From assembly GCF_003863355.1 (NCBI RefSeq), contig NZ_QQWG01000014.1:1-64000 (forward strand): 64,000 nucleotides of DNA. The letters are read 5' to 3'. Source of the stretch: Ancylomarina euxina. GTDB taxonomy: Bacteria; Bacteroidota; Bacteroidia; Bacteroidales; Marinifilaceae. Below the pieces are notes generated by a model, which saw only the letters and a list, made by a program, of their open reading frames with translations, was not told the origin of the DNA and did not search any database. Position numbers and translations under genes: made by a program. Below, one piece after another: positions 53,953 through 62,910 of this stretch; positions within the stretch are counted from its first letter, which is position 1; each line of letters starts with the position of its first letter.

Positions 53953-55479
53953 TTATAGGTTTTCGCAAGCATAATCGATACGAGATAAAGTTTCTTCTTT
54001 ACCCAATAGCTCTATAATATCGAACATATGTGGACCTTTACCAGCTCCAACCATAGCCAATCTGAATGGGTTCATTACCTTCCCAAAGCCAATCTCTTTA
54101 GCCGTAATCCATTCTTTTACGATAGCTTCTGTATTGGCTGAAGAGAAGTCGGATATATCACTTAAAATTGTTTTAAGCTCTTGCATTAGTTCTGGAGCAT
54201 CTTCTTTCCAAGCTTTCTTAGCTGTTTTGGCATCGAATTCTTTGGGTGCTTCGAAAAAGAAATTCACATGCTCCCAAAGCTCAGAGATAAAGTCTACACG
54301 ATCTTTAACCATGCCACATACACGACTCGCTTTATTTTGATCTGCTTCAATTCCTTTTTTAGCTAAAACTTCTCGGTTGAATAGCTGACCAATTTCATCG
54401 TCTGATTTAGACATCAGATATTGGCGATTGAACCATTTAGTTTTATCGGGATCGAACTTAGAACCCGATTTCCCAACTCTTTCCAAAGAAAAAGCCTGTG
54501 ATAGTTCTTCCATTGAGAAGATTTCCTGCTCAGTTCCTGGGTTCCAACCTAAGAAAGCCAGCATGTTCACAAATGCTTCAGGGAAATAACCATCTTCACG
54601 GTAACCCGATGAGATATCCTGTGTTTTTGGATCTGTCCAAAGAAGTGGGAATACTGGGAATCCAAGCTTGTCACCATCGCGTTTGCTTAGTTTTCCTTTT
54701 CCAACTGGTTTAAGAATAAGTGGTAAGTGAGCAAACTTTGGCATGTCAGCTTCCCAGCCCAATTTGCGGTATAATAAAACATGAAGAGGCATAGATGGTA
54801 ACCATTCTTCGCCACGAATGACGTGAGAAATCTTCATCAAATAATCGTCAACCACATTAGCTAAATGATAGGTTGGCATCCCATCTGACTTGAAAAGAAC
54901 TTTATCGTCAAGAGCCGAAGAGTTGAACACAACATGCTTTCTAATTTCATCATTAAGATGAAGCTCTTCGTTAACTGGCATTTTAAAACGAACGACATAA
55001 GCTTCTCCAGCTTCAATTTTTGCTTGAACTTCTTCAGCAGATAAGGCTAAAGAGTTATTTAAATTCCCGCGTGTTTCAGGATTGTAAGTAAAGGTCTTTT
55101 TCTCAGCCTCGTATTGGTTACGGATAGCATCCAGTTCTTCCGCTGTATCAAAAGCATAGTAAGCATCACCTGAGGCAATTAATTTCTCAGCATACTCGCG
55201 ATATAAAGGCTTTCTTTCAGATTGACGGTAAGGACCATACTCTCCACCTACTGTAGCACCTTCATCTATTGTAATGCCACACCACTTTAGGGCTTCAGCA
55301 ATATAATCTTCAGCACCCGGTACATAACGTGTCTGATCGGTATCTTCAATACGCAATAGGAAATCTCCTCCGTGCTTACGGGCAAACAAATAGTTGAAAA
55401 GGGCTGTTCTAACACCTCCCATATGTAAAGGTCCTGTTGGACTAGGGGCAAATCGAACTCTGACTTTATTATCGCTCAT
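53953..55479 (-). CDS. gltX: Glutamyl-tRNA synthetase
   Basis: 508 residues from [18 protein letters not shown]; the open frame extends to an ATG at 55527 but a TATCTTTG -7-like motif (55539-55546, minus strand) and conservation favour the start at 55479. [13 protein letters not shown] is the HIGH motif and KGKLSKRDG the KMSKS motif. The C-terminal all-helical anticodon-binding domain is complete. It charges tRNA-Glu. It stands as a single gene on the minus strand. Confidence 0.94.
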   Translation of the reverse strand: MSDNKVRVRFAPSPTGPLHMGGVRTALFNYLFARKHGGDFLLRIEDTDQTRYVPGAEDYIAEALKWCGITIDEGATVGGEYGPYRQSERKPLYREYAEKLIASGDAYYAFDTAEELDAIRNQYEAEKKTFTYNPETRGNLNNSLALSAEEVQAKIEAGEAYVVRFKMPVNEELHLNDEIRKHVVFNSSALDDKVLFKSDGMPTYHLANVVDDYLMKISHVIRGEEWLPSMPLHVLLYRKLGWEADMPKFAHLPLILKPVGKGKLSKRDGDKLGFPVFPLLWTDPKTQDISSGYREDGYFPEAFVNMLAFLGWNPGTEQEIFSMEELSQAFSLERVGKSGSKFDPDKTKWFNRQYLMSKSDDEIGQLFNREVLAKKGIEADQNKASRVCGMVKDRVDFISELWEHVNFFFEAPKEFDAKTAKKAWKEDAPELMQELKTILSDISDFSSANTEAIVKEWITAKEIGFGKVMNPFRLAMVGAGKGPHMFDIIELLGKEETLSRIDYACENL

Positions 55480-55538
55480 GATTTTATCCTTATAATATTT
55501 TAATTCCTGACTCTCAGGGATGATCATTCAAATTTCGA

Positions 55539-55546
55539 CAAAGATA
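55539..55546 (-). promoter_or_regulatory. Candidate promoter -7 element of gltX
   Basis: Read on the minus strand this is TATCTTTG. It lies 60 bases before the preferred start at 55479 and only 12 before the alternative start at 55527. Confidence 0.4.
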
Positions 55547-55634
55547 ATAATTATTGCATCATCTGTGTTCGCTTCTTTTATACATGAGGCTTCTATTAAA
55601 GAAATATTTGACATAGATCTTGATAGAAATGAAA

Positions 55635-55662
55635 AAGGAGCCTCCATTTATGGAAACTCCTT
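55635..55662 (-). terminator. Intrinsic terminator after the SPOR-domain gene
   Basis: AAGGAG/CTCCTT outer stem with an inner TCCAT/ATGGA stem; on the minus strand it is followed by TTTTCATTTC. It begins 26 bases after the stop at 55688. Confidence 0.75.
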
Positions 55663-55687
55663 GAAATATTTTTAACCGAGGTGATTT

Positions 55688-56644
55688 TTATTTTTGTAAA
55701 ACCCAACAAGATGCATTGGGATTTTTTTGTAATACTTTTCTTCGGAAGCGATCAGCTTCTTTTTTTGAGCTGAATTTATTCAAGGCAACAGCAAACAAAT
55801 TTTTGTTCTTTATGATAGTTGCGGGATATGAATTGGCTTCAATGACTGTTTTAAGAATTTTAGCATTTTCGATATTCGAGAAACTTCCAGCAATCAAGTA
55901 ATACTTTCCCTTGACGGATTTGTTCTTAATAGCATTCTTTGGCTTGGCATAAATAATTCTAGGCTCAAAACTAACCAATTCGTTATTAGGTGAGATCTTC
56001 TCGTTTACTTTAACAGACTTCGTTTTCTGAACATCTGGCAAACTCTCCATTATGCTAAACGAAGCCGTTGACTGATGTTGATTATTGCTCAGATTTACTG
56101 GGATTAGGGCTAGTCCTATGAAGAATGGAATTGTAACGGCGGCATAAACTTTACGTTTAAGGCTAAAACGGTTCCAGATGTTCTCTTTGATAATTAGTGA
56201 TCGAATCTGAGGATTTTCCTCAATAATTAGATCTGGTAGTTCAAAACTTTCCATTCCAAAGAGATCAGCTAGAAAATTAATGTTTTTAGCTGGCTCGAAT
56301 TGTAATTTATGACGTTTGTTGAAAAACAAATCACCAAGTTCATTAAAAATAACTCTTTCGCTTCTGCGTAAACGAACACTAATGTCTTCTATATAAAGCT
56401 CAACCGCTCGTTCTGCTTCTGGATAAGTTAATTTTTCAGATTCTGCTAAACAATTTATAAGTAAGCCATCATTCTGTTTTAGATTTCGATTGAAACTAAC
56501 AGCCTTTGATGGAGGAAGCATTTCATTAGTCAATGGATTCTCTATAGCTGGAGAATAGTTAGCCACAAAGCCACCTAATCCAGGAAGAATCACACAATCA
56601 TGAATGAATAATAAATCCTTAATATATCTTGATATTTCTAGCAT
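55688..56644 (-). CDS. HU-CCDC81 and SPOR domain-containing protein
   Basis: 318 residues. The N-terminal MLEISRYIKDLLFIHDCVIL and LPGLGGFVANYSPA belong to the Bacteroidota HU-CCDC81 repeat (two tandem HU-like units to about 130). A single transmembrane helix follows (about 165-183, VYAAVTIPFFIGLALIPVN), then a C-terminal SPOR domain (KGKYYLIAGSFSNIENAKIL ... CWVLQK) that binds denuded peptidoglycan glycan strands at division sites. It thus links a cytosolic HU-like part to the septal wall. A minus-strand TACTTTTG motif (56718-56725) may be its -7 element. Confidence 0.87.
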   Translation of the reverse strand: MLEISRYIKDLLFIHDCVILPGLGGFVANYSPAIENPLTNEMLPPSKAVSFNRNLKQNDGLLINCLAESEKLTYPEAERAVELYIEDISVRLRRSERVIFNELGDLFFNKRHKLQFEPAKNINFLADLFGMESFELPDLIIEENPQIRSLIIKENIWNRFSLKRKVYAAVTIPFFIGLALIPVNLSNNQHQSTASFSIMESLPDVQKTKSVKVNEKISPNNELVSFEPRIIYAKPKNAIKNKSVKGKYYLIAGSFSNIENAKILKTVIEANSYPATIIKNKNLFAVALNKFSSKKEADRFRRKVLQKNPNASCWVLQK

Positions 56645-56848
56645 GAAAGCAAAGATAAAAATTCTAAACTCTAATTAAAATTGAATAGCAGCAGAAATAT
56701 ACTAAAAGCTTAGTAATCAAAAGTAAAAAAAAGTGATTTTTTTTTAGATAATTGGAAACATAAGCTATTTTGAAATTCTTGATGATTATCTCTTTATGTT
56801 TTCACAGATAAAATATCTGTCGAGGTGTTTGGTTTTTAAATCTTTCTA

Positions 56849-56989
56849 ATGAAAATCTATATCCATTCAAGAATGGTTAAATCATTAATAATTCGTTTAA
56901 AGAGTGATTGGGATTATTTGAGTAATTTAAGTTTAAATCAGCTCATGAGTCTTGCCGAATGGCAATATTTCTATAGCTTTGCCCTCTAA
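56849..56989 (+). CDS. Possible small protein upstream of the radical SAM gene
   Basis: A 46-codon frame starting MKIYIHSRMVKSLIIRL and ending EWQYFYSFAL, with the stop 12 bases before the radical SAM start. It has no recognisable domain. The likely promoter of the radical SAM gene (56952-56981) lies inside it, so it is either a chance ORF or a separately expressed leader peptide. Confidence 0.2.
   Translation: MKIYIHSRMVKSLIIRLKSDWDYLSNLSLNQLMSLAEWQYFYSFAL
56952..56981 (+). promoter_or_regulatory. Promoter of the radical SAM gene
   Basis: TTG (56952-56954), 19 bases, TAGCTTTG (56974-56981): both elements and the spacing match the Bacteroidota consensus. The start codon is 21 bases downstream of the -7 element. 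Confidence 0.6.
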
Positions 56990-57001
56990 AATTCAAAGTA
57001 T

Positions 57002-57778
57002 ATGGCAACTTTTCTTTTTGATAAAATCATATTTGGCCCAGTAAAGAGCAGACGTTTGGGTGTTTCTTTGGGAATTAACTTATTGCCTAACGATAGTAAG
57101 TTATGTAGTTTCAATTGTATCTATTGTGAATGTGGTTGGAATCCTGAGGAAACTTATAAGGTTAATTTTCATCCTAGGGCAGTGGTTAAAGAAAAACTAG
57201 AGCAAAAGTTGAATGAGATGAAAAACCAAGGTGAAGCACCTGATGTGATTACTTTTGCTGGAAACGGCGAGCCATGTATGCATCCTGAATTTGCGGGTAT
57301 TATTGATGATACCATTGAAATTAGAAACCTGATTTTTCCTGAGGCTAGAATTGCGGTTCTTTCAAATGCCACGATGATTCATAAGCCTGATGTTTTTGAT
57401 GCCTTGAATAAGGTTGAGGATAATATCTTAAAACTAGATGGCGGAAAAGAAGAAACTATTATTGCTTTAGATCAACCGGTTGGTACTTTCAACTTAGAAA
57501 AAACGGTCGACCTGTTGTCAAAATTCAATGGAAATCTTACTATTCAGACTTTATTCATTAAAGGTGAATATAAGGGTGAAAGCATTGATAATACTTCTCA
57601 GGAAGAGATTGATTTGTGGTTGGAGCATTTGAAAAAAATACAACCTCGTGAAGTGATGATTTATACGATATCCAGAGATACACCAGTAGAAACTCTTAGG
57701 AGGGTTGAACTTGAAGATTTAGAGAGAATTGCAAAGATGGTAGAGGATGCTGGTTTTTCAACACAAATTAGTGCTTAA
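57002..57778 (+). CDS. Radical SAM protein of unknown specificity
   Basis: 258 residues. CSFNCIYC gives the radical SAM CxxxCxxC, preceded by GPVKSRRLGVSLGINLLP, a segment typical of a Bacteroidota-wide radical SAM family related to wybutosine-synthesis-type enzymes (COG0731). FAGNGEPCMHPEF is the GGE-equivalent motif (GNGEP). A later ISRDTPVETLRRV closes the barrel. Reaction unknown; peptide or tRNA modification is possible. It appears monocistronic. Confidence 0.8.
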   Translation: MATFLFDKIIFGPVKSRRLGVSLGINLLPNDSKLCSFNCIYCECGWNPEETYKVNFHPRAVVKEKLEQKLNEMKNQGEAPDVITFAGNGEPCMHPEFAGIIDDTIEIRNLIFPEARIAVLSNATMIHKPDVFDALNKVEDNILKLDGGKEETIIALDQPVGTFNLEKTVDLLSKFNGNLTIQTLFIKGEYKGESIDNTSQEEIDLWLEHLKKIQPREVMIYTISRDTPVETLRRVELEDLERIAKMVEDAGFSTQISA

Positions 57779-57798
57779 GCTACCGAAACTGATAAAAT

Positions 57799-57806
57799 TA
57801 ACTTTG
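57799..57806 (+). promoter_or_regulatory. Candidate promoter -7 element for the unknown lipoprotein gene
   Basis: TAACTTTG matches TAnnTTTG, 108 bases before the ATG at 57914; no clear -33 element. Confidence 0.3.
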
Positions 57807-57913
57807 TTTTTTTATTACCAATAACTAAAAAATACAGATCAGGAATTGAAAAATTGAGATAAATGGCTTAGTTTTATTGAATTGAAATATTTTAAGCAAT
57901 AAATTAATCTACT

Positions 57914-58813
57914 ATGCTCAAATTTAGCATTCGTTTGTCCTACTTTTTAATATTGCTAGGCTTTTCTTTCGTTTCGGTAGCCTGTCAAAATAAAACAAAG
58001 CCTGATTCTTCTAATATAAAAGACGAATTGGTTGCCAACCATCAAAGTCTAAAGAAGGTTAAGAATATTTTCTATAATGTACCATCACCTGTTGAGGTGA
58101 CTAATATTATTCAGAGAATGAATTTGCCTTACCACCCAGATTTATTGAACCCAAGTACAAATTCTGATAATTACTTAACTCAAGCTGATAAGGCCCTGAA
58201 TATGGGAGTTTATGGAGCAGACCTAAGTTATATTCGTATTTATGAGCAATATCAGGATGCCGCTAAATTTTTAGTGGTTGTTAAAAAATTTACACGTGAG
58301 TTAGGTATTCCCGAAGAAGGAGAGCGAGTGATTGCTAAACGCCTTGAGGAAAATATACAAAATCAGGATTCTTTATTAAGAATTATTACTGAAACATTTA
58401 CAGATTCGGATAGTTATCTAAAGGAAAATCAAAGAGGAAGTACAGCAGCTCTTATCATTTTTGGCGGTTGGATTGAAACGCTATATTTAGCTACCAATAT
58501 CTTGGATAATAGTTCTCCTCAAAACGATATGGTCAAACTAATTGTAGAACAACGCTATTCTGTTAAAAACTTATTGGCACTTATGGAGCAGTTCTCAAAT
58601 GAGAAGAGGGTTCAAGATTTTTTGCCGGACCTGAAAGAATTAAATATAAAATTCCAGGAAATTGGACAAGAGAAATCAGGACAGGCTAAGTTGATTTCTA
58701 AAAAAGGAAAGACAGTTATTGGGAATAAGGTAACACTTAATATTCCTCATAATATCTTGAATGATGTGAAGACTATTAATGATAGAATTCGGACGCGAAT
58801 TACGGAAATGTAG
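57914..58813 (+). CDS. Lipoprotein of unknown function
   Basis: 299 residues. A signal peptide ends in a lipobox (FVSVAC, lipidated Cys at residue 24). The mature protein is mostly alpha-helical (NLPYHPDLLNPSTNSDNYL; LEENIQNQDSLLRIITETF; LIIFGGWIETLYLATNIL). I do not recognise the family beyond a general conserved Bacteroidota lipoprotein. It is followed after 41 bases by another small exported protein gene, probably co-transcribed up to the terminator at 59359. Confidence 0.75.
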   Translation: MLKFSIRLSYFLILLGFSFVSVACQNKTKPDSSNIKDELVANHQSLKKVKNIFYNVPSPVEVTNIIQRMNLPYHPDLLNPSTNSDNYLTQADKALNMGVYGADLSYIRIYEQYQDAAKFLVVVKKFTRELGIPEEGERVIAKRLEENIQNQDSLLRIITETFTDSDSYLKENQRGSTAALIIFGGWIETLYLATNILDNSSPQNDMVKLIVEQRYSVKNLLALMEQFSNEKRVQDFLPDLKELNIKFQEIGQEKSGQAKLISKKGKTVIGNKVTLNIPHNILNDVKTINDRIRTRITEM

Positions 58814-58854
58814 AGTTGTTTAATGAGTCTTAATGATAAATAATAATCTTAAGG

Positions 58855-59313
58855 ATGAGTAAAATTTACAGATATATCACTTTAATTATAGCATTAACTT
58901 GTATTTCGAGTTTTGCCTTCTCTCAGTGTAATGAATTTACGAAGAAAGACTGTATTCCTTTATTAAGCCCATACACTTTTAACGGACAGCTTAATAATAC
59001 TGTACTATCAGAAGGGGAAACTGCTGAGTTGCAATTAACGTTTTACGCTGATCAGGAATATCGGGTTCTGGTTGCTGGGGAAGGTCAACTTGGCAAGATT
59101 CGATTTCAACTTTTGGATGTAGAATACAATATTCTGTATGATAACAAAGATGAGGATTTTACGACTGCATGGGATTTTTCTGTTGAAAGTACGGACGAGT
59201 TCATAGTTAGAGTAATTGTCGATCAAAATAAGAATCCAGAGAATACTGAAAGTGGATGTGTTTCGATGCTAGTCGGATTTAGAGCCTTTGGCTCACGAAC
59301 CCTTTTCAAATAG
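58855..59313 (+). CDS. Small secreted protein of unknown function
   Basis: 152 residues with a signal peptide (about 1-23, SFAFSQ). The mature part is predicted beta-rich (AELQLTFYADQEYRVLVAGE) with four Cys (CNEFTKKDC near the start, C in ESGCVSM), consistent with a periplasmic beta-sandwich. No family recognised. It ends before a clear terminator. Confidence 0.7.
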   Translation: MSKIYRYITLIIALTCISSFAFSQCNEFTKKDCIPLLSPYTFNGQLNNTVLSEGETAELQLTFYADQEYRVLVAGEGQLGKIRFQLLDVEYNILYDNKDEDFTTAWDFSVESTDEFIVRVIVDQNKNPENTESGCVSMLVGFRAFGSRTLFK

Positions 59314-59358
59314 AAATGAAATTACAATAAATTACACGGTTTTTTTTTAGAAATGATT

Positions 59359-59383
59359 AATCCACCCATTGAGGTGGATTTTT
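59359..59383 (+). terminator. Intrinsic terminator after the small secreted protein gene
   Basis: AATCCACC pairs with GGTGGATT around a 6-base loop, followed by a T run, 46 bases after the stop at 59313. Confidence 0.85.
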
Positions 59384-59427
59384 CTATTTTAGTGGTTTTG
59401 TGAGAATTTTAACGATTACTTTTGTGT

Positions 59428-59763
59428 ATGATTTTAATAAAGCAAGTTGCAATATTTTTAGGTTTATGGCTATTGGGAGAAATAATATCCTATTATAGTC
59501 ATCTGCCACTTTCAGGTAGTATAATCGGTATGTTACTATTATTAATTGGCCTGGAATCTAAGTTGATTAAAACAAAGGATGTTAAAGATGTAGCTAATTT
59601 TCTACTCAACAATATGGCTATGTTTTTTATTCCGGCAGGAGTTGGTTTAATGTGTCATTATCGAGTTCTTAAACAGGAGTGGTTGCCTATTTCTGTCGCT
59701 ATTGTTGTAAGTGCCATAGTCGTTATGACTGTCGTAGGTTTAATCATGAAAAAAAGATCTTGA
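59428..59763 (+). CDS. CidA/LrgA family holin-like protein
   Basis: 111 residues from the ATG at 59428 (a TTG at 59422 is also in frame). Four hydrophobic segments and the conserved LPLSGSIIGMLLLLIGL and FFIPAGVGLM segments identify LrgA/CidA, small membrane proteins that pair with LrgB/CidB in murein hydrolase control or, as shown in plants and bacteria, in export of glycolate or pyruvate. The stop overlaps the start of the LrgB gene by one base (TGATG). Confidence 0.85.
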   Translation: MILIKQVAIFLGLWLLGEIISYYSHLPLSGSIIGMLLLLIGLESKLIKTKDVKDVANFLLNNMAMFFIPAGVGLMCHYRVLKQEWLPISVAIVVSAIVVMTVVGLIMKKRS

Positions 59764-60467
59764 TGAAAGAACTTCTTAATTCGCCATTGGCTCATGTCTG
59801 CTTCACTTTGGCTGTGTTTATCCTATCTAAAAAATTACAAGCAAAGTATAAGTCACCTCTATTGAATCCAATTTTAATCACAATTGTTCTTGTGATTAGT
59901 TTTCTCTTGCTTACAGATACATCTTACCAAGATTATGAGCGAAATACTCAAGTAATCAGTTTTTGGTTGGCACCATCGGTTATTGCTTTGGGATATGCAC
60001 TCTATAGTTTCTTAGGTGAAATAAAAGCAGATTTTAAGAAAATCATCATCTCGATGATTGTCGGAAGTTTAACAGGTATCGTATCTGTATTTATAACTGC
60101 TTATTTGTTAGGTGCATCAAAGGCAACGATGATTTCTTTAGCTCCAAAATCGGTGACCACACCTATAGCTATTGAAGTATCGAAGGAGATGGGTGGTATT
60201 CCTTCCTTGACTGTGGCTTTTGTAATAGTAGTAGGGGTTCTGGGAGCCATATTTGGCCAGACTTACTTGAAATTAATAGGCGTAAATGATCCTAAGTCTG
60301 TTGGTTTAAGTTTGGGTGCAACAGCACATGCTTTAGGAACAGCAAGTATTAGTGAAAGAGGCCCAGATTTTAGTGCTTTTGGAGGATTGGGGATGGCATT
60401 AAATGGAGTGTTAACCGCTATTTTAGCACCTTGGGTGATTAAACTACTGCTTATACTCTTGTATTAA
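59763..60467 (+). CDS. LrgB/CidB family protein
   Basis: 234 residues from the ATG at 59763, which overlaps the LrgA stop; a longer frame to 59679 is only a shadow of LrgA. LLNPILITIVLVISFLLLTD, FWLAPSVIALGYALY and the highly conserved SLAPKSVTTPIAIEVSKEMG identify LrgB/CidB. It acts with the preceding gene product in the inner membrane. Ends at a bidirectional terminator. Confidence 0.9.
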   Translation: MKELLNSPLAHVCFTLAVFILSKKLQAKYKSPLLNPILITIVLVISFLLLTDTSYQDYERNTQVISFWLAPSVIALGYALYSFLGEIKADFKKIIISMIVGSLTGIVSVFITAYLLGASKATMISLAPKSVTTPIAIEVSKEMGGIPSLTVAFVIVVGVLGAIFGQTYLKLIGVNDPKSVGLSLGATAHALGTASISERGPDFSAFGGLGMALNGVLTAILAPWVIKLLLILLY

Positions 60468-60494
60468 TTTATATTGTCTTGGAAAGAAAAAATG

Positions 60495-60534
60495 TCATAT
60501 CCCTAAATCAAGATTTAAGGATATGATATTTTTT
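60495..60534. terminator. Bidirectional terminator between LrgB and the coiled-coil gene
   Basis: TCATATCC (60495-60502) pairs with GGATATGA (60519-60526), with an inner AATC/GATT stem, and has T runs on both sides (plus TATTTTTTA, minus CATTTTTTC). Confidence 0.85.
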
Positions 60535-60554
60535 AGTTCTTATACTTTTCGTTA

Positions 60555-61442
60555 TTATTTTAAGGTGAAACTTGAGTTTCCTATATGAACACCTTCCGAA
60601 AAAAGATCTAAAGTATATTCCCCTTGAATCAGGCTACCATCGTTATCCCAGAAAATAGAAACTTCAAGTTCATTGCCTTCAAATTCGATATCACGCTTAG
60701 CTGAAAAAGCCATTTGTGTATTTTCGTATTCGAATAATAAGCCTTCAGGATTACTTAAAACAACCTCGTCAGGACGAACAATTCTTACATAAATTGTTTT
60801 AAGCCCCGGTTTGATGGTAATATTTTTTCTAAGAGTGAAACTTGCTTTAAGCTTTTCAGTTTTAGAGATCTTCTTTATGAACTTACCTTTTTTGTTGATA
60901 GGAGAACATTCGATATTTGTAGCATCCAGAGCTGAAGCTTTTGATATAAGCTCCTCCATGTTTTTCGTAGTGCTTTCCAATTTTTCGTTTCGCTCTTTTA
61001 CATATGAGATTTGCTTCTTAACTCGGATGTTTTCAGCATTCAATTCTTTATTTTTGCTATTTAGAGAATCAATTTGAACGACATAACTACGAAGAACACC
61101 TTTAAGTGTTCCAATCTCCTTTTTGTATTTGTTGATTTCGAAATATGAATTGTTTCTGAAAACACGCATTCTCTCCAATAACTCATCAATTTTGCCCTTT
61201 TCGGTTACTAATAATTGATTTAGAGTGTCGTTACTAGTTTGTAGAGAGTCGTAATCTTGAGAAAGGTCTCTAAGTTCTGTTTCCAGGTCTGCTTTTTCAA
61301 TTTTAATCTCGGCAATATATTGTCGGTTTTCTCTATATGTCTTCAGGAAAAGTATAGAAACGGTGAGTAATATAACACCCAATGAAATTAATACGATTTT
61401 ATAAATCTGATCTTTCTTCTCTGTCTTCAAATCTGTGCTCAT
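60555..61442 (-). CDS. Membrane-anchored coiled-coil protein of unknown function
   Basis: 295 residues. One N-terminal transmembrane helix (about 16-34, IVLISLGVILLTVSILFL) follows a short charged cytosolic tail. A long coiled coil spans about 40-170 (LRDLSQDYDSLQTSNDTLNQ, KNKELNAENIRVKKQ). The C-terminal ~110 residues form a beta-rich domain (ITIKPGLKTIYVRIVRPDEV ... GEYTLDLFSEGVHIGNSSF). The architecture is common in Bacteroidota but unnamed; a periplasmic scaffold is plausible. A minus-strand promoter with TAAATTTG (61473-61480) and TTG (61502-61504), 21 bases apart, lies 31 bases upstream. Confidence 0.75.
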   Translation of the reverse strand: MSTDLKTEKKDQIYKIVLISLGVILLTVSILFLKTYRENRQYIAEIKIEKADLETELRDLSQDYDSLQTSNDTLNQLLVTEKGKIDELLERMRVFRNNSYFEINKYKKEIGTLKGVLRSYVVQIDSLNSKNKELNAENIRVKKQISYVKERNEKLESTTKNMEELISKASALDATNIECSPINKKGKFIKKISKTEKLKASFTLRKNITIKPGLKTIYVRIVRPDEVVLSNPEGLLFEYENTQMAFSAKRDIEFEGNELEVSIFWDNDGSLIQGEYTLDLFSEGVHIGNSSFTLK

Positions 61443-61472
61443 TTAAAAATGCGTTTAAGGTTATTCAGGGAC

Positions 61473-61504
61473 CAAATTTAATGGTTTTTACTGTTTTAAC
61501 GCAA
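61473..61504 (-). promoter_or_regulatory. Promoter of the coiled-coil protein gene
   Basis: On the minus strand: TTG (61504-61502), 21 bases, TAAATTTG (61480-61473). Both elements match the Bacteroidota consensus within the usual spacing range. Confidence 0.5.
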
Positions 61505-61589
61505 AAGGAGGCTTTAAATTGCAAAAAAAGCCACCCAATCTTTGATTAAGCGACTTAGGAAGATTATTAAAAACTCTCCGATAATGGAA

Positions 61590-61615
61590 AAGGCAGATCA
61601 GTTAGGATCTGCCTT
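61590..61615 (-). terminator. Probable terminator after the FISUMP lipoprotein gene
   Basis: AAGGCAGATC (61590-61599) pairs with GATCTGCCTT (61606-61615) around a 6-base loop, 21 bases after the stop at 61637. The T run on the minus strand is short (TTTT). Confidence 0.65.
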
Positions 61616-61636
61616 CTGTTATGTTGAAAGTTGTTT

Positions 61637-62683
61637 TTATTCTGAATCTTTTATACATCGAATGCTTAAACCAGCCGTTTCGGGTACCTGAGTGATCAAA
61701 GTCGATTGATTTCCTTTGTAAATTCTATATTCAAAGATTCTGGATACTTCTTGGGCAGCTTGTCCAGATTTAGACCACCATATAGCTTTTGTTATCAATT
61801 TCGAGTATGCCGTTGCCTTGTTGGAGTTCTCATCCTTAAAAAATCTCCATCCACCAGGTAATCCACCAAAATTAGAGAGATCCTTAAACCTTAAATGGTA
61901 TTCAGGATCATATGGCTTATTATAATCCCAAGCTTGATATACGAATTCCATTAGCATGTAGTAAGGAAATTTATCATGCCCTAAATAATGATAAAGCTCA
62001 TTCCATTCTTTATATGATGGGATATTGTAGCCTTCAGGAGCGATTTTTCTTTCATCGGTTACAGCATAGCCATTGTAAAGAAAACCATAATAATCTCCGA
62101 AATTATCATTATCCTCATATTTGCAATACATACCACTCTCAGTATTTAACCATTTCTGATCTTCGTCTAATGTTACTAAAGGAATTTCATCACCATTATT
62201 GTAATGTTTTACTTGCAGATTTTCTAGCATCCATACTTGGTTTCCTATTTTTACAGTTTTATATGCGTTACCATCTATATCTGTAACGGGTTCTCCAGGT
62301 GCCCCCAGCCATAGTGTAAAGCTTAATTCATCACTATAGGTCGTTTCATATTCAGTTGTAGAATAAGCTCGCACGAAAATTTCCTCATTATTATCTAGAT
62401 CTTCAATCTTGAGATTTTGTTCTCCCATTTTTTCAGAAGACATGATTTTATTGTTCTCTATTGTTGGATTTGAGTTATTGCTCCAACAAATGCCATTTTC
62501 TAATATTTCATCAGAACTATCTAATGTTACATTCCAAATTAAAGTAACATTTTGATAGGTCATAGCCGTAATATTAACATTTGAAATCTCAGGAGGATTA
62601 GGCTTGTTATCATCTTTCTCACAAGCTATAAAAACAGATGATAGAAGAGAGGTGATTAATAATATGCTTAAAATGTTTTTCAT
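61637..62683 (-). CDS. FISUMP-domain lipoprotein
   Basis: 348 residues. A lipoprotein signal (LLSSVFIAC, lipidated Cys at 21) is followed by an Ig/FN3-like domain (about 32-125, ISNVNITAMTYQNVTLIWNV) and a C-terminal Fibrobacter succinogenes major paralogous domain (about 130-348): DIDGNAYKTVKIGNQVWMLE, YNIPSYKEWNELYHYLG and GLSIRCIKD. The domain is common in surface proteins of Bacteroidota and Fibrobacter, with unknown ligand. A minus-strand TATATTTG motif (62767-62774) lies 84 bases upstream. Confidence 0.87.
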   Translation of the reverse strand: MKNILSILLITSLLSSVFIACEKDDNKPNPPEISNVNITAMTYQNVTLIWNVTLDSSDEILENGICWSNNSNPTIENNKIMSSEKMGEQNLKIEDLDNNEEIFVRAYSTTEYETTYSDELSFTLWLGAPGEPVTDIDGNAYKTVKIGNQVWMLENLQVKHYNNGDEIPLVTLDEDQKWLNTESGMYCKYEDNDNFGDYYGFLYNGYAVTDERKIAPEGYNIPSYKEWNELYHYLGHDKFPYYMLMEFVYQAWDYNKPYDPEYHLRFKDLSNFGGLPGGWRFFKDENSNKATAYSKLITKAIWWSKSGQAAQEVSRIFEYRIYKGNQSTLITQVPETAGLSIRCIKDSE

Positions 62684-62841
62684 TTTCTGATGGTTTTTTG
62701 AAAATAATTATGGATTTATTAAGGTTTGTAATGTCTTATTATACTGAGCTTAGTAGTTTTGAATTTCAAATATATAAAATATTTTGTAAAGCTATATGTC
62801 GGGTTTGTAATTTAACATTTTAATATATATACTTATTAGGG

Positions 62842-62880
62842 AAAAATAAAAAAAACACCCCAAACTTGTGGTTTGAGGTG
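62842..62880 (-). terminator. Intrinsic terminator after the DUF4197 gene
   Basis: On the minus strand CACCTCAAACC pairs with GGTTTGGGGTG-type bases (62856-62880), then a run of eight T. It begins 30 bases after the stop at 62911. Confidence 0.85.
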
Positions 62881-62910
62881 CGATTCTTAAATTGATTTTA
62901 AAGGCTTCAT

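Larger units (their letters stand above)
56645..57001. other. Intergenic region between divergent SPOR and radical SAM genes
   Basis: 357 bases. It holds candidate -7 elements for both flanking genes (56718-56725 minus, 56974-56981 plus) and a small open frame of 46 codons (56849-56989) listed separately. Confidence 0.5.

Noticed and set aside
59679-59762. 28-residue N-terminal extension of LrgB
   Set aside because: It overlaps the LrgA frame and lacks hydrophobic or signal character; the ATG at 59763 overlapping the LrgA stop is the natural start.
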